Shown here piece by piece: positions 9,476 through 17,298 of a stretch of 64,000 nucleotides of DNA. A program made the translations under genes and the position numbers. This DNA is from Nocardia sp. NBC_01329 (GTDB taxonomy: Bacteria; Actinomycetota; Actinomycetes; Mycobacteriales; Mycobacteriaceae): the NCBI RefSeq assembly GCF_035956715.1, contig NZ_CP108381.1, forward strand, positions 2,666,001 through 2,730,000, written 5' to 3'. Below the pieces are notes generated by a model that did not search any database, was not told the DNA's origin, and saw only the letters and a program-made list of their open reading frames with translations. Positions within the stretch are counted from its first letter, which is position 1. The number at the start of each line of letters is the position of its first letter.

Positions 9476-10000
9476 CCGCTCACCGGCTGTCTCACGACCA
9501 CTTTCGGGCGCGATGGCGCGAGCACGCCGCAGTGATCGATTCGGCGGAAGCCAACGGTCGGCGACGCACTGATCCCGGCGCCGGCCACGGGCATCCCGCG
9601 ACGCCGGAGCACCGGGGAAGACGGCCGGAAGACCTGCATCGGCCGCGCTCTCGTTCGGACCGCGGGCTCGATCCGATGCCGCGAGTGCGATTTCGCCGGG
9701 AAGCGTGCCGCGAGCTCGGGCGTGGCGTAGCGCACTCCCCGGCCGCGACGAGATCGCGAGCCTCCCCCGGCGTCCGCCACCCGCACCCGTCAGGACCGGC
9801 CACGCGGCGCGGTTGGCGGACCCGGAGCCGGTGGCCACGTACGGTGGGGGCCTCACCGCGCTCGGCGCGCCGCACGCAGTTCGCGACACGCCAGGGTTCG
9901 ATTCTGCCCGGTTCTATCGGTCGTGATCGCGAACAACCGCTCGAGAATGTGAATGCGGACATTCGCATATCGAGACGTCGACGAACGGAGGTCGGTACTT
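9476..10000. other. Long intergenic region, no gene recognised
   Basis: A 525-base gap between the oxidoreductase and carbonic anhydrase genes. Several long reading frames cross it on both strands, but their translations are Arg/Pro/Ser-rich and look like shadows of high-GC DNA. Only the last part is clearly functional: GGAGGT at 9987-9992 is the ribosome binding site of the carbonic anhydrase gene. Confidence 0.45.
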
Positions 10001-10492
10001 ATGACAGTGACCGATGACTATCTGGCCAACAACGCCCGCTACGCGGAGCAGTTCAGTGGCCCGCTGCCCTTACCGCCCAGCAAGCATGTCGCGGTGGTCG
10101 CCTGCATGGACGCCCGGCTCGATGTATACCGGATCCTCGGCCTGCAAGAGGGTGAAGCCCACGTCATCCGCAATGCGGGGGGCGTCGTGACCGATGACGA
10201 GATCCGCTCGCTGGCGATCAGCCAGCGACTGCTGGGCACCACCGAGATCATCCTGATCCACCACACCGATTGCGGGATGCTCACCTTCACCGACGACGAT
10301 TTCAAACGCGGCATCCAGGACGAGACGGGTATCAAACCCACCTGGTCGGCCGAGGCGTTCCCCGACCTGGACGAGGACGTGCGGCAGTCTCTCCGGCGGA
10401 TCGAGGCCAGCCCCTTCGTCACCAAGACCTCGTCGCTGCGCGGTTTCGTATTCGACGTCGCGACCGGACGGCTCGCGGAAGTCACGGCCTGA
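10001..10492 (+). CDS. canA: Beta-class carbonic anhydrase (Rv1284-like)
   Basis: A 163-residue cytoplasmic zinc enzyme for reversible CO2 hydration. Zinc ligands are C35 in ACMDAR, H88 and C91 in HHTDCGM, and the conserved pair D37/R39 sits in the first motif. Length and sequence closely resemble mycobacterial Rv1284 as I remember it. The start at 10001 is supported by GGAGGT at 9987-9992. It is monocistronic, and a strong hairpin follows at 10511-10546. Confidence 0.93.
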   Translation: MTVTDDYLANNARYAEQFSGPLPLPPSKHVAVVACMDARLDVYRILGLQEGEAHVIRNAGGVVTDDEIRSLAISQRLLGTTEIILIHHTDCGMLTFTDDDFKRGIQDETGIKPTWSAEAFPDLDEDVRQSLRRIEASPFVTKTSSLRGFVFDVATGRLAEVTA

Positions 10493-10510
10493 TCGAATTC
10501 GCCGCTCCGG

Positions 10511-10546
10511 CCGTGCCGCGTTCACCCTCCGGTGGCCGCGGCACGG
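10511..10546. terminator. Hairpin between convergent genes
   Basis: Ten-base arms CCGTGCCGCG (10511-10520) and CGCGGCACGG (10537-10546) match perfectly. A further CACC/GGTG pairing inside leaves a four-base loop. It lies in the 58-base gap between the carbonic anhydrase gene and the converging secreted-protein gene, so it probably terminates both transcripts. There is no U-run, as is usual in actinomycetes. Confidence 0.65.
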
Positions 10547-10550
10547 TCGT

Positions 10551-11489
10551 TCAGAGTGCGCCGTACGCCGCGAGTACCTCGAAGGCGGCGTCGGCACTGC
10601 GCCACAGCACATCCATCTCCGCGCGCACCGCCGGTTCCGCCACCGGATCTTGTAGAGCCAGACCGTTACCGAAGATCACCACATTGGCACCCAGATCGGC
10701 CAGCCGCAGCAGTGGGCCGGTGGCCACCCCCGCACCGAGCACGGCATCGAGCCCTTCACCGAAGAAGTAGAACCGCCACAGTGGCCCGAGATCACCGCCG
10801 TAGATTTCGTTCGTCAGGTCGACGATGACCGAACCGTGAGTCGCGATCGCATCGACGATCCGGAAATGATCTCGCGCGTTGGCGGGAGTGGCGTGGGTCG
10901 CGGCGACAGCATTGGACAGGTCGACACTGAGGTGGGCGTTGTATCCGGCCATCGCCACTCGGCCGGCGGACAGCTCACAGCGATGCGCCAACCGGAAATA
11001 ATGGTTCCACTGCGGTTCCGTGGGCGCACCGGTGAACTCCGCGTGCACATTACGCAGGAACCGCAGCAGTAGATCCAGGCTGATCCGGTGCGCCCACTCA
11101 GGGTCGTCGAAAGCGGCCGGATCGCGTTGCAGCGGCATCACCGCCGCCTGCTCGACGGCATCGAGCCCCAGTGCCAGCAGCCCACGCCGATCCCGATGTG
11201 CCACCAGGATCTCGGTGATCCGCCGGTGCTGTTCGACCGCACGCTCGAGCCGGTCCAGCGACGACCCGGCATTGTCGTCGTCCATCGACGACGTATCGGA
11301 CAGCTCGACGATCTCGGCCAGTTCCGCGGCCGACAACGGTGACCCGCAGGCGGTATCCAGATCCGACGCCGCTGCTCGCACCGGAGCGACCAGAGCGGAT
11401 GCGGCGATCAGCAAACCCGTCGCGAGGACGATGAGTAGGTATCTCGACCACACGGGACGCTCGCTGGCCATACCTGCTTTCGCTTTCAC
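10551..11489 (-). CDS. Secreted or membrane-anchored protein, DUF5995-like
   Basis: A 312-residue protein. After a short basic start, a hydrophobic segment (about residues 16-40) ending in APVRAAA forms a signal peptide or anchor. The mature part is mostly helical. The block FRLAHRCELSAGRVAMAGYNAHLSVDL and the later NEIYGGDLGPLWRFYF, with conserved His, Asn and Asp residues, resemble DUF5995 proteins. I recall no assigned activity for that family, and the family call is from memory of the motif. The start at 11489 could be shortened to MASERPV, six codons in. Divergent of it lies the decayed AraC region. Confidence 0.68.
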   Translation of the reverse strand: MKAKAGMASERPVWSRYLLIVLATGLLIAASALVAPVRAAASDLDTACGSPLSAAELAEIVELSDTSSMDDDNAGSSLDRLERAVEQHRRITEILVAHRDRRGLLALGLDAVEQAAVMPLQRDPAAFDDPEWAHRISLDLLLRFLRNVHAEFTGAPTEPQWNHYFRLAHRCELSAGRVAMAGYNAHLSVDLSNAVAATHATPANARDHFRIVDAIATHGSVIVDLTNEIYGGDLGPLWRFYFFGEGLDAVLGAGVATGPLLRLADLGANVVIFGNGLALQDPVAEPAVRAEMDVLWRSADAAFEVLAAYGAL

Positions 11490-11651
11490 TCGACGAAGGA
11501 CGACCGGGCTGTGGGACTTTCCCGCGATGAAGCCGGAGCAGCGGTATTCGCGCGAGCCGCCCCTGCCCGGCGCGGCCCCAGCCTAGCCCAGCCGCGGCCC
11601 GGCCCCCGCTCTTCCGCCCGTGGAACCGGCCGGTCGGCGGCGCGGGACGGC

Positions 11652-11918
11652 TCAGCCGCGGAAGGCGCGCCGGTATGCCGCCGGAGTGGTGCCGAGTTGT
11701 CCCTCGAATCGGCGAGCCAGGGTCCGGGGGATACTCTCGACCGTGCGGCCAGATCGGACAGGGTGACCGATCGGTCGAGGTGGGCGATACTCCACTACAG
11801 CAGCGCGGCGATGGACTCACCGGCGGTGTGGTCGGTGATCGACGCCGGCACGAACTGGCGCAGAATGACTTTCTTGACACTGGTGGGACCGGCGCCGGCC
11901 CGGCAGGCTGAGTGCATG
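11652..11918 (-). pseudogene. Decayed AraC/GlxA-type transcriptional regulator, C-terminal remnant
   Basis: On the minus strand the DNA encodes a recognisable end of an AraC-type helix-turn-helix domain: WSIAHLDRSVTLSDLAARSRVSP, then, one base out of frame, RTLARRFEGQLGTTPAAYRRAFRG and a stop at 11652-11654. A TAG replaces the usual Glu codon just before WSIAHL. The single-base shift occurs at the SPRTL motif. Upstream only about 35 residues of the preceding region remain (KKVILRQFVPA), and the DJ-1/PfpI-like or effector domain is missing. A truncation, a stop and a frameshift together make a functional product very unlikely. Confidence 0.75.
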
Positions 11919-12266
11919 GCACCTACCCCGAATCCCGAGCACGGCCCGGACATGCCCGGTTACGTATGGTCGGCTGTGGCCGACACACCTGCGCGCGACC
12001 TGTTCCCCGGAATCCGGTTGCGCTCGCTCTGGTCCGGCGCGAACGGCGCGTCGGCGTACCTCCTGGAAATGGATCCGGGCAGCCGATGGGAGGGTATCGA
12101 TGTCCACCGGCCCGGACCGGAGGAGATCTTCGTGGTATCCGGAACATTCGGTGACGGCGTCCGCGATTATCCGGCCGGGACGTTCATCCACGCGCCGGCC
12201 GGCTCCTGGCATATTCCGCAGAGCGAAACCGGATGTACGCTGTTCCTCTTCTATCCCGAGGGCTGA
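11916..12266 (+). CDS. Small cupin-domain protein
   Basis: A 116-residue single-cupin protein. The first cupin motif is degenerate, GSRWEGIDVHRPGPEEIFVVSGTF, with His and Glu in metal-ligand positions. The second is AGTFIHAPAGSWHIPQSETG. This resembles ChrR-type anti-sigma cupins or small metal-binding cupins, but no catalytic role can be assigned. The ATG at 11916 begins at the edge of the decayed AraC gene on the other strand. It converges tightly on the oxidoreductase gene, with stops 10 bases apart. Confidence 0.8.
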   Translation: MAPTPNPEHGPDMPGYVWSAVADTPARDLFPGIRLRSLWSGANGASAYLLEMDPGSRWEGIDVHRPGPEEIFVVSGTFGDGVRDYPAGTFIHAPAGSWHIPQSETGCTLFLFYPEG

Positions 12267-12276
12267 TCCGGCCCCG

Positions 12277-13158
12277 TCAGCGAGAACCGATCAGCTCCAA
12301 CGTGTCCTCCAGCACGCCGAGTTCCACCGCGCTCGGCACCAGGATGAACTCGTCGAGGCCGGCGGCCTCGGCGGCGTCCAGGGTGCGGTGCAGTGCCGCA
12401 GCGTCGTAGGTTTTCATCGAGGCGGCCGCACCCGCGGCCGCCTCGCCACCGAGGAACCCCAGGTATTCGGCGGTGAAATCCCGCAGGACGTTCTCGGACT
12501 CCGGGCCCCCGAGAGCGTAGAAGCATCCGCTCACCAGGCGCGGCGCCGCCCGCCCCGCATCGGACCAGGCACGGCGGGCTGCCTCGGCGGACCATTCGAT
12601 CTCGGCCGGCACCCCACCCACACTGAACGCGACGACCCCATCGGCCCATCGTGCGGCGCGCGCGAGCGATTTCGGTCCGAGAGCACCGGCGAGCACAGGT
12701 GGCCCGCCGGCCTGGACACAGGGGGGCCCGACCGGATCTCCACCGTCCACCGCGGGCTCACCGGCCCACAGCGCGCGCAGTTCGCCCACCGCGCGATCCA
12801 GCCGATCGTGCCGACGCTCGAATCCCGATGCGAGACTGCGGTAATCGTCGCCCCGTCCCCCCACTCCGACCCCGAGGGTGAACCGCCCCGCGGACAGCAC
12901 ATCGATGGTTGCCGCCTGCTTCGCGACCAGCGCCACCGGGTGCGCCGGCAATACCGACAGGTTCGCGATGATCCGCACTCGCTCGGTGACTGCGGCGGCA
13001 GCGGCGAGAGTTGTCCACATCTCGGGATTGTGGAACGCCATCCGCTCACCGCACGAGATACTGGAGACCTGCCCCTGTTCGGCCAGCCGACACCAATCGA
13101 CGGTGGCCGCCCGGTCATAGCCCCGGCACATAGTGGGTAGCGCGATCCCGATATCCAT
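12277..13158 (-). CDS. Luciferase-like (LLM class) oxidoreductase
   Basis: A 293-residue TIM-barrel protein of the F420/FMN-dependent luciferase-like family: MDIGIALPTMCRGYDR at the start, then SCGERMAFHNPEMWTTLAAAAAVTERVRIIANL and LSAGRFTLGVGVGGRGDDY. The start is the ATG at 13158. The frame is open further upstream, but that extension is Ala/Val/Arg repeats from the neighbouring gene's Gly-rich tail read on the same strand. It resembles the enzyme at 8591 only at family level. The substrate is unknown. Confidence 0.83.
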   Translation of the reverse strand: MDIGIALPTMCRGYDRAATVDWCRLAEQGQVSSISCGERMAFHNPEMWTTLAAAAAVTERVRIIANLSVLPAHPVALVAKQAATIDVLSAGRFTLGVGVGGRGDDYRSLASGFERRHDRLDRAVGELRALWAGEPAVDGGDPVGPPCVQAGGPPVLAGALGPKSLARAARWADGVVAFSVGGVPAEIEWSAEAARRAWSDAGRAAPRLVSGCFYALGGPESENVLRDFTAEYLGFLGGEAAAGAAASMKTYDAAALHRTLDAAEAAGLDEFILVPSAVELGVLEDTLELIGSR

Positions 13159-13219
13159 CGCCCCAGCATCGGGCACCCGCCGCCCTTTCGCAAGAACGCG
13201 TTCTAGTTCTCCGAAACGC

Positions 13220-13519
13220 TCAGCCACCGCCACCGCAGCCGCCGCCACCCCCGCAACCACTGTCTCCGCCGCTGCTCTCGCTACCACCGCCCCCGCTGCC
13301 GACGTACCAGCCACCAGCGCCCGCACCGGCCGCACCGGCCGCACCGGCCGACCGGCGCGAGGCACGCAGCGGAGCCCGGCTCCGTTGGAACCTGCGCACG
13401 GTGAACACGACAGCCAGCAGCACGGCGATCCCGAAGAACCAGCCGCCCACTATGAATCCGAAGATATCGGTCAGGATGAGGCCGGCAAGAGCAGCCGCCA
13501 CAGCCGAAAGGAACAGCAC
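13220..13519 (-). CDS. Small membrane protein with Gly/Cys-rich tail
   Basis: A 99-residue protein. Two hydrophobic helices occupy the first half (about residues 1-20 and 22-40), then a basic loop (RRFQRSRAPLRASRR), Ala/Gly repeats and a C-terminal tail of Gly runs with two Cys, ending CGGGGGCGGGG. Such tails occur on several actinobacterial membrane proteins of unknown function. The GTG at 13519 is preferred because GGAGG lies four to five bases upstream. An earlier GTG at 13549 has no such site. No function is proposed. Confidence 0.6.
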   Translation of the reverse strand: MLFLSAVAAALAGLILTDIFGFIVGGWFFGIAVLLAVVFTVRRFQRSRAPLRASRRSAGAAGAAGAGAGGWYVGSGGGGSESSGGDSGCGGGGGCGGGG

Positions 13520-13798
13520 GGTACCTCCCCGAGAGATTCGCTCTACCACTGAAGAGGCTACCCCGCAAAGGATCTCGGTGGGTGCTGTCGGAAGAAAGTC
13601 GGCGACACCAGGGACAGGCCGCCCCGGCTACCGGCCGCCGGCGGGCGTACCCGAGCCTGATCGACCCCACCCCTCGCCGACGCGGCAGCTACCCCGGCGA
13701 ATCGCACCCTGCCGAGGGACCGGGCACACGCGCCGAAGGTAGGGTGAGGCGAAAGTCGGCAAGGACGGTGGGGCCACCTGGCAACGGACCGTCGACCG

Positions 13799-14914
13799 GT
13801 GAACGACACCTGTGCACAGATCGGTGACGAAATGACGGCAAACGCCGCCACACATGATGTTCCTGTCGACCGAGTAGAGGTCCCCGAACCTCCCGCGACC
13901 CCGGCGCGTCCCGCACGCCACAGCGACTACGCGGTCCTGCTGCGGCGGGTACGCGATGCGGGTCTGCTGGATCGGCGCCCGTGGTACTACGTCTGGAAGG
14001 GCGGGACCCTGCTGCTGGCACTGGTGGCCGCATGGACCGCGTTCGTGCTGATCGGCGACTCGTGGTGGCAGCTCGCCACCGCAACCGTCCTTGCCGCGCT
14101 CTTCGCCCAGTGCGCCTTCCTCGGCCACGATGCCGGACATCGGCAGATCGCGGGCAGCAGGCGAGCCGACTTCCTGATCGGGGCGCTCTTCGGGAACCTC
14201 GCCATCGGGGTGAGCATCGGCTGGTGGACCAGCAACCACAACCGGCATCACGCACATCCGAATACCGAGGACGCCGACCCCGACATCATGGGGGTGCTGG
14301 CGCATTCGAGCGTCCGGGCCCGCGCGGGTCGCGGTCTGCGCCGGCTGATCTTCCGCTACCAGGGGTGGCTCTTCTTCCCGATGCTGCTCCTCGAGGGCGC
14401 CAGCCTGCACTTCTCGAGCGCTCGGGCGATCGCGCGGCGCGATATTCCCCGGCGTGGGCTCGAGGCCACACTGCTGCTCGTACACGCCGCCGGTTATCTG
14501 GCCATCGTCTTCCTGGTGCTCCCGCCGGTGCAGGCAGTCGTCTTCATCGCGGTGCAGCAGGGGCTGTTCGGGCTCTATATGGGAACCACGTTCGCACCCA
14601 ACCACAAAGGTATGGCAGTGCTTCCGGCCGGTGACACCACGGACTACCTGCGCCGCCAGGTCCTCACCTCACGCAATGTCCGGGGCGGGATGGTCGTCGA
14701 TACGGCGTTCGGCGGCCTCAACTATCAGATCGAACATCATCTTTTCCCGTCGATGCCCCGGCCCAATCTGCGGCGCGCCCAGCCGATGGTCGCCGCGTAC
14801 TGCGCGGAAATCGACGTGCCCTACTGCGAGGCGGGCCTGATCGACTCCTACGCTCAGTCGCTGGGACATCTGCACGCCGTCGGCCGGGCCGCGGGACCCG
14901 CGCGAGCCGAGTAA
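13799..14914 (+). CDS. Membrane fatty-acid desaturase
   Basis: A 371-residue di-iron integral-membrane desaturase. Three histidine boxes are present: HDAGH (110-114), HNRHH (147-151) and QIEHH (310-314). The Gln at the start of the third box is typical of front-end/acyl-lipid type enzymes. Four or more membrane helices flank the boxes. The enzyme would introduce a double bond into a membrane-lipid acyl chain using an external electron donor, which is not encoded next to it. The GTG at 13799 is the start given. An ATG at 13832 is equally possible. Confidence 0.88.
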   Translation: MNDTCAQIGDEMTANAATHDVPVDRVEVPEPPATPARPARHSDYAVLLRRVRDAGLLDRRPWYYVWKGGTLLLALVAAWTAFVLIGDSWWQLATATVLAALFAQCAFLGHDAGHRQIAGSRRADFLIGALFGNLAIGVSIGWWTSNHNRHHAHPNTEDADPDIMGVLAHSSVRARAGRGLRRLIFRYQGWLFFPMLLLEGASLHFSSARAIARRDIPRRGLEATLLLVHAAGYLAIVFLVLPPVQAVVFIAVQQGLFGLYMGTTFAPNHKGMAVLPAGDTTDYLRRQVLTSRNVRGGMVVDTAFGGLNYQIEHHLFPSMPRPNLRRAQPMVAAYCAEIDVPYCEAGLIDSYAQSLGHLHAVGRAAGPARAE

Positions 14915-15004
14915 CAGCCGCACCCTGAACGGTGTGCCGGCGAACCCGGTGCCGGGTGTGCGCTCGCCAGGGCAACTCCGCTCCGGCGGCCGCTGATCCT
15001 TCGG

Positions 15005-15453
15005 TTATCCACCGGCGGATCGACCGCCGGGCGGGCAGTTGGCGAGCGCGTCCAGGCGGGCGATCGCCCACTCGGTTTCGAAACGGATCCCCCGTTCGAT
15101 CACGGCATCGTCGAAGACAGCGAACGGTGAGTGGTTCGACGGCGCGGTCGCGGGATCGCGGTCGGGCGGACAAGCGCCGAGAAGCACGAAATCGGCCTCG
15201 GCATCCGCGCTGACGGTCGGGATCGCGACCTCGGCCAGTTCGGCCGTCGCCTCGACGCCGTGGGTCGCGGCCACCCCGTCGGCCACCCGGGCGACCAGCG
15301 TCCGCAGCCGGGCCGAATCCTGCGCGGTGAACGCGCGGGCCGTCCCAGCGCGCGCAGGATGCGCGCCTGGGTCCACGGCAAGTCGAGACCGACCTCCGGG
15401 TTGCGGTGCAGGTCGCGACGCAACAGGATCGGATCGGGAATCGAAACAGTCAT
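15005..15453 (-). pseudogene. Internally deleted M20-family amidohydrolase
   Basis: Reading from the ATG at 15453, the first 35 or so residues (LLRRDLHRNPEVGLDLPWTQ) are the N-terminus of an M20D amidohydrolase. The frame then breaks near 15340. The other frame, ending at 15005, continues with the family's C-terminal part: RAFTAQDSARLRTLVARVADGVAATHG, then LGACPPDRDPATAPSNHSPFAVFDDAVIERG. The whole metal-binding middle, roughly 250 residues in intact members, is missing. This is a deletion that fused the two ends out of frame, so the gene is dead. Confidence 0.8.
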
Positions 15454-15498
15454 CACTCCTCTTCGGGATGATCGGACGGGATGGATAGGGTTGGCGGC

Positions 15499-16410
15499 AT
15501 GGAGTGGTTCGGGAAAGCACGCGACTGGGCCGCTGCCGCACGTGGTCGCCTGTACGCCGCTCCCGCCACACCCTTCGATTCGGCGGGCCGGGCGCGGCCC
15601 GAATTCGCGGAGAGCTATTTCCGCGCGCTCGTCGAGGGCGGAGCCGACGGGCTGGCCATCGCCGCCCACACCGGCCGCGGTCCGCACCTGTCCGCCCGGG
15701 TGCGCGCGGAACTGATCGGTGTGGCGCGCCGCGTGGGGGCCGCGACCGTCGCCGGGATTGCGAACGCCGACGAAGTCCGGCCGGCGGCGGAGGCCGGCGC
15801 CGAAGCGGTCCTGGTGTTCCCGGTGCCGGGTGACGCCGGATCGGTGCGGCGCCATCTCGACCTGCTGTGGGAAGCGGGCGGGCTTCCGTTGGTCGGTTTC
15901 GACCTCTACACCGCGCCGTATTCGGACGAGGCGTTCGCCGCTGTCGTCGGGCATCCGGCGGTGGCGGCAGTCAAGCTCGCCCTGCTCTCCGACGCGATCG
16001 CCTGCCAGGACCGGATCGCCCTGGTCCGCGAGCACGGCAAACTCGCCGTCACCGGCGAGGACCGTATGTTCGGCGCCTCGCTCACCTGGGGTGCGGAGGC
16101 CGCGCTCGTCGGGGTCGCCGCGGCCGCGGTGGGTGTGACGCGCGCGGTACTCGATACGTTCACCGGAAACGACCTGCCCGCGTTCCTGGAGGCGACCAGG
16201 CGGCTCGACGCGCTCGCGGCCACGACTTTCCGGGAGCCGATGGACGGGTATGTGCAACGGATGGCCTGGATCGCCGGGGCCGAGGGATTGTTACCCACCG
16301 AACTGCTGACCGATCCCTACGCGCCCGCACTCCCGGACGACGAGCAGGCTCGGGTGCTGGCGGTCCACCGATCGGTCACGGCCGATCAGTCGCCGGTTCG
16401 CACCAGCTGA
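15499..16410 (+). CDS. Dihydrodipicolinate synthase (DapA/NAL) family aldolase
   Basis: A 303-residue TIM-barrel protein. RLYAAPATPFDSAG forms strand 1, EGGADGLAIAAHTGRGPHLS is the region that holds the substrate carboxylate, and VAAVKLALLSD carries the likely Schiff-base lysine. The classical GTTGE motif is replaced by AAHTGRG, so true DapA activity is unlikely. A retro-aldol or dehydratase role on a sugar acid fits better. The ATG at 15499 has a purine-rich GGATAGGG upstream, and the ATG at 15481 is the alternative. The 3' end overlaps the converging dehydrogenase gene by 25 bases. Confidence 0.8.
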   Translation: MEWFGKARDWAAAARGRLYAAPATPFDSAGRARPEFAESYFRALVEGGADGLAIAAHTGRGPHLSARVRAELIGVARRVGAATVAGIANADEVRPAAEAGAEAVLVFPVPGDAGSVRRHLDLLWEAGGLPLVGFDLYTAPYSDEAFAAVVGHPAVAAVKLALLSDAIACQDRIALVREHGKLAVTGEDRMFGASLTWGAEAALVGVAAAAVGVTRAVLDTFTGNDLPAFLEATRRLDALAATTFREPMDGYVQRMAWIAGAEGLLPTELLTDPYAPALPDDEQARVLAVHRSVTADQSPVRTS

Positions 16411-17288
16411 GCTGCCGCCAGCGTGGTCCGCACCACGGCCCGGCTCCGAGGCCACGGTACCGGTGTCGGCGCGCCCTCGGCCATCGCGAGGACCGCGCGC
16501 AGGCAGTCGAGGTAGCCGAGCTCGCCGGGCTGCTCCAGCGATACCCGGCGGATGCCGGACTCGATGTGAACTGCCACCTCATAGCACTCCCCGATACCCG
16601 CTCCGACGATATCCACGCTCACCGGCACTCCCCCGCCCGCGACGGCGTGCAGCGCGACCACATTCTCCGAAATCGTGGCGCTGCCCGCGATCCGGGAGGT
16701 CACCCCACCCAGCGGAGTGGCCTCCCGGCCCAGGACAGTATCGAGCATTTCCCATGCGTGCAGTCCCATCGATACCGCGGTGCCGCCGCCGTCGGCCGGA
16801 TCATCCTGCCAGCGGCGGGCGGCCGTGGTGAACGCGTCGATACCGTGCCGCACCGAGAGATGCGCGGCGATGGGTTCGGCACCGGCGAGTTCCGCGGCCA
16901 GTGCCCTGATCCCGGGTGCGAACCTGAGAACCGAGCAGGTCAGGAAGCGGCCGTACCGGTCGCCGACGGCTGCGTCCAGCGCGGCCAGCCCGGCGGCATC
17001 GGCAGCCGGAACCTTGTTGAGAAAGCACGCGACACCGCGGTCGAGTACCGCCGACACCACCGCGGCGACCCGCTGCGGGCGGGGCGTCACGATCACCACA
17101 TCCGGTTCCCAGTCCAGTAGTGCGGCCAGGCTCGGGTGCGTGATCGCCTGCCACGCCTGGACGAAGTCCGCGCGCCGGGAGTGGTCGTCGGGATCCCAGA
17201 CGGCCAGCTCCGCCACTCCGAGCGTCCGCGCGTTACGGGCATCGCTGAAGGGGTGTGAATGGGCCACGCCGGCGAAACCGATGCGCAT
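16386..17288 (-). CDS. Gfo/Idh/MocA-family NAD(P)-dependent dehydrogenase
   Basis: A 300-residue protein. The N-terminal Rossmann fold begins MRIGFAGVAHSHPFSD. The family's GxGxxG is altered to GVAHSH. Residues PDVVIVTPRP end the NAD fold, and CFLNKVPAADAAGL holds the EKP-like lysine position, here NKVP. The C-terminal alpha/beta domain has HAWEMLDTVLG. It probably oxidises a cyclic polyol or sugar derivative. It follows the MFS gene by 10 bases and is the last gene of the minus-strand catabolic operon. Confidence 0.82.
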   Translation of the reverse strand: MRIGFAGVAHSHPFSDARNARTLGVAELAVWDPDDHSRRADFVQAWQAITHPSLAALLDWEPDVVIVTPRPQRVAAVVSAVLDRGVACFLNKVPAADAAGLAALDAAVGDRYGRFLTCSVLRFAPGIRALAAELAGAEPIAAHLSVRHGIDAFTTAARRWQDDPADGGGTAVSMGLHAWEMLDTVLGREATPLGGVTSRIAGSATISENVVALHAVAGGGVPVSVDIVGAGIGECYEVAVHIESGIRRVSLEQPGELGYLDCLRAVLAMAEGAPTPVPWPRSRAVVRTTLAAAQLVRTGD

Positions 17289-17298
17289 GCGATCTCCT

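Noticed and set aside
9492..10000. Long open frames on both strands in the gap before the carbonic anhydrase gene
   Set aside because: The translations are dominated by Arg, Pro, Ser and Gly, have no recognisable motif or convincing ribosome binding site, and overlap each other.
13200..13365. N-terminal extension of the LLM oxidoreductase starting at 13365
   Set aside because: The extension is an Ala/Val/Arg-repeat translation of the Gly-rich tail of the upstream membrane-protein gene in another frame. The barrel starts properly at the ATG at 13158.
15499..16410. True DapA of lysine biosynthesis
   Set aside because: The GTTGE-type substrate motif is altered to AAHTGRG, and the neighbours are a transporter and dehydrogenases of a catabolic kind.
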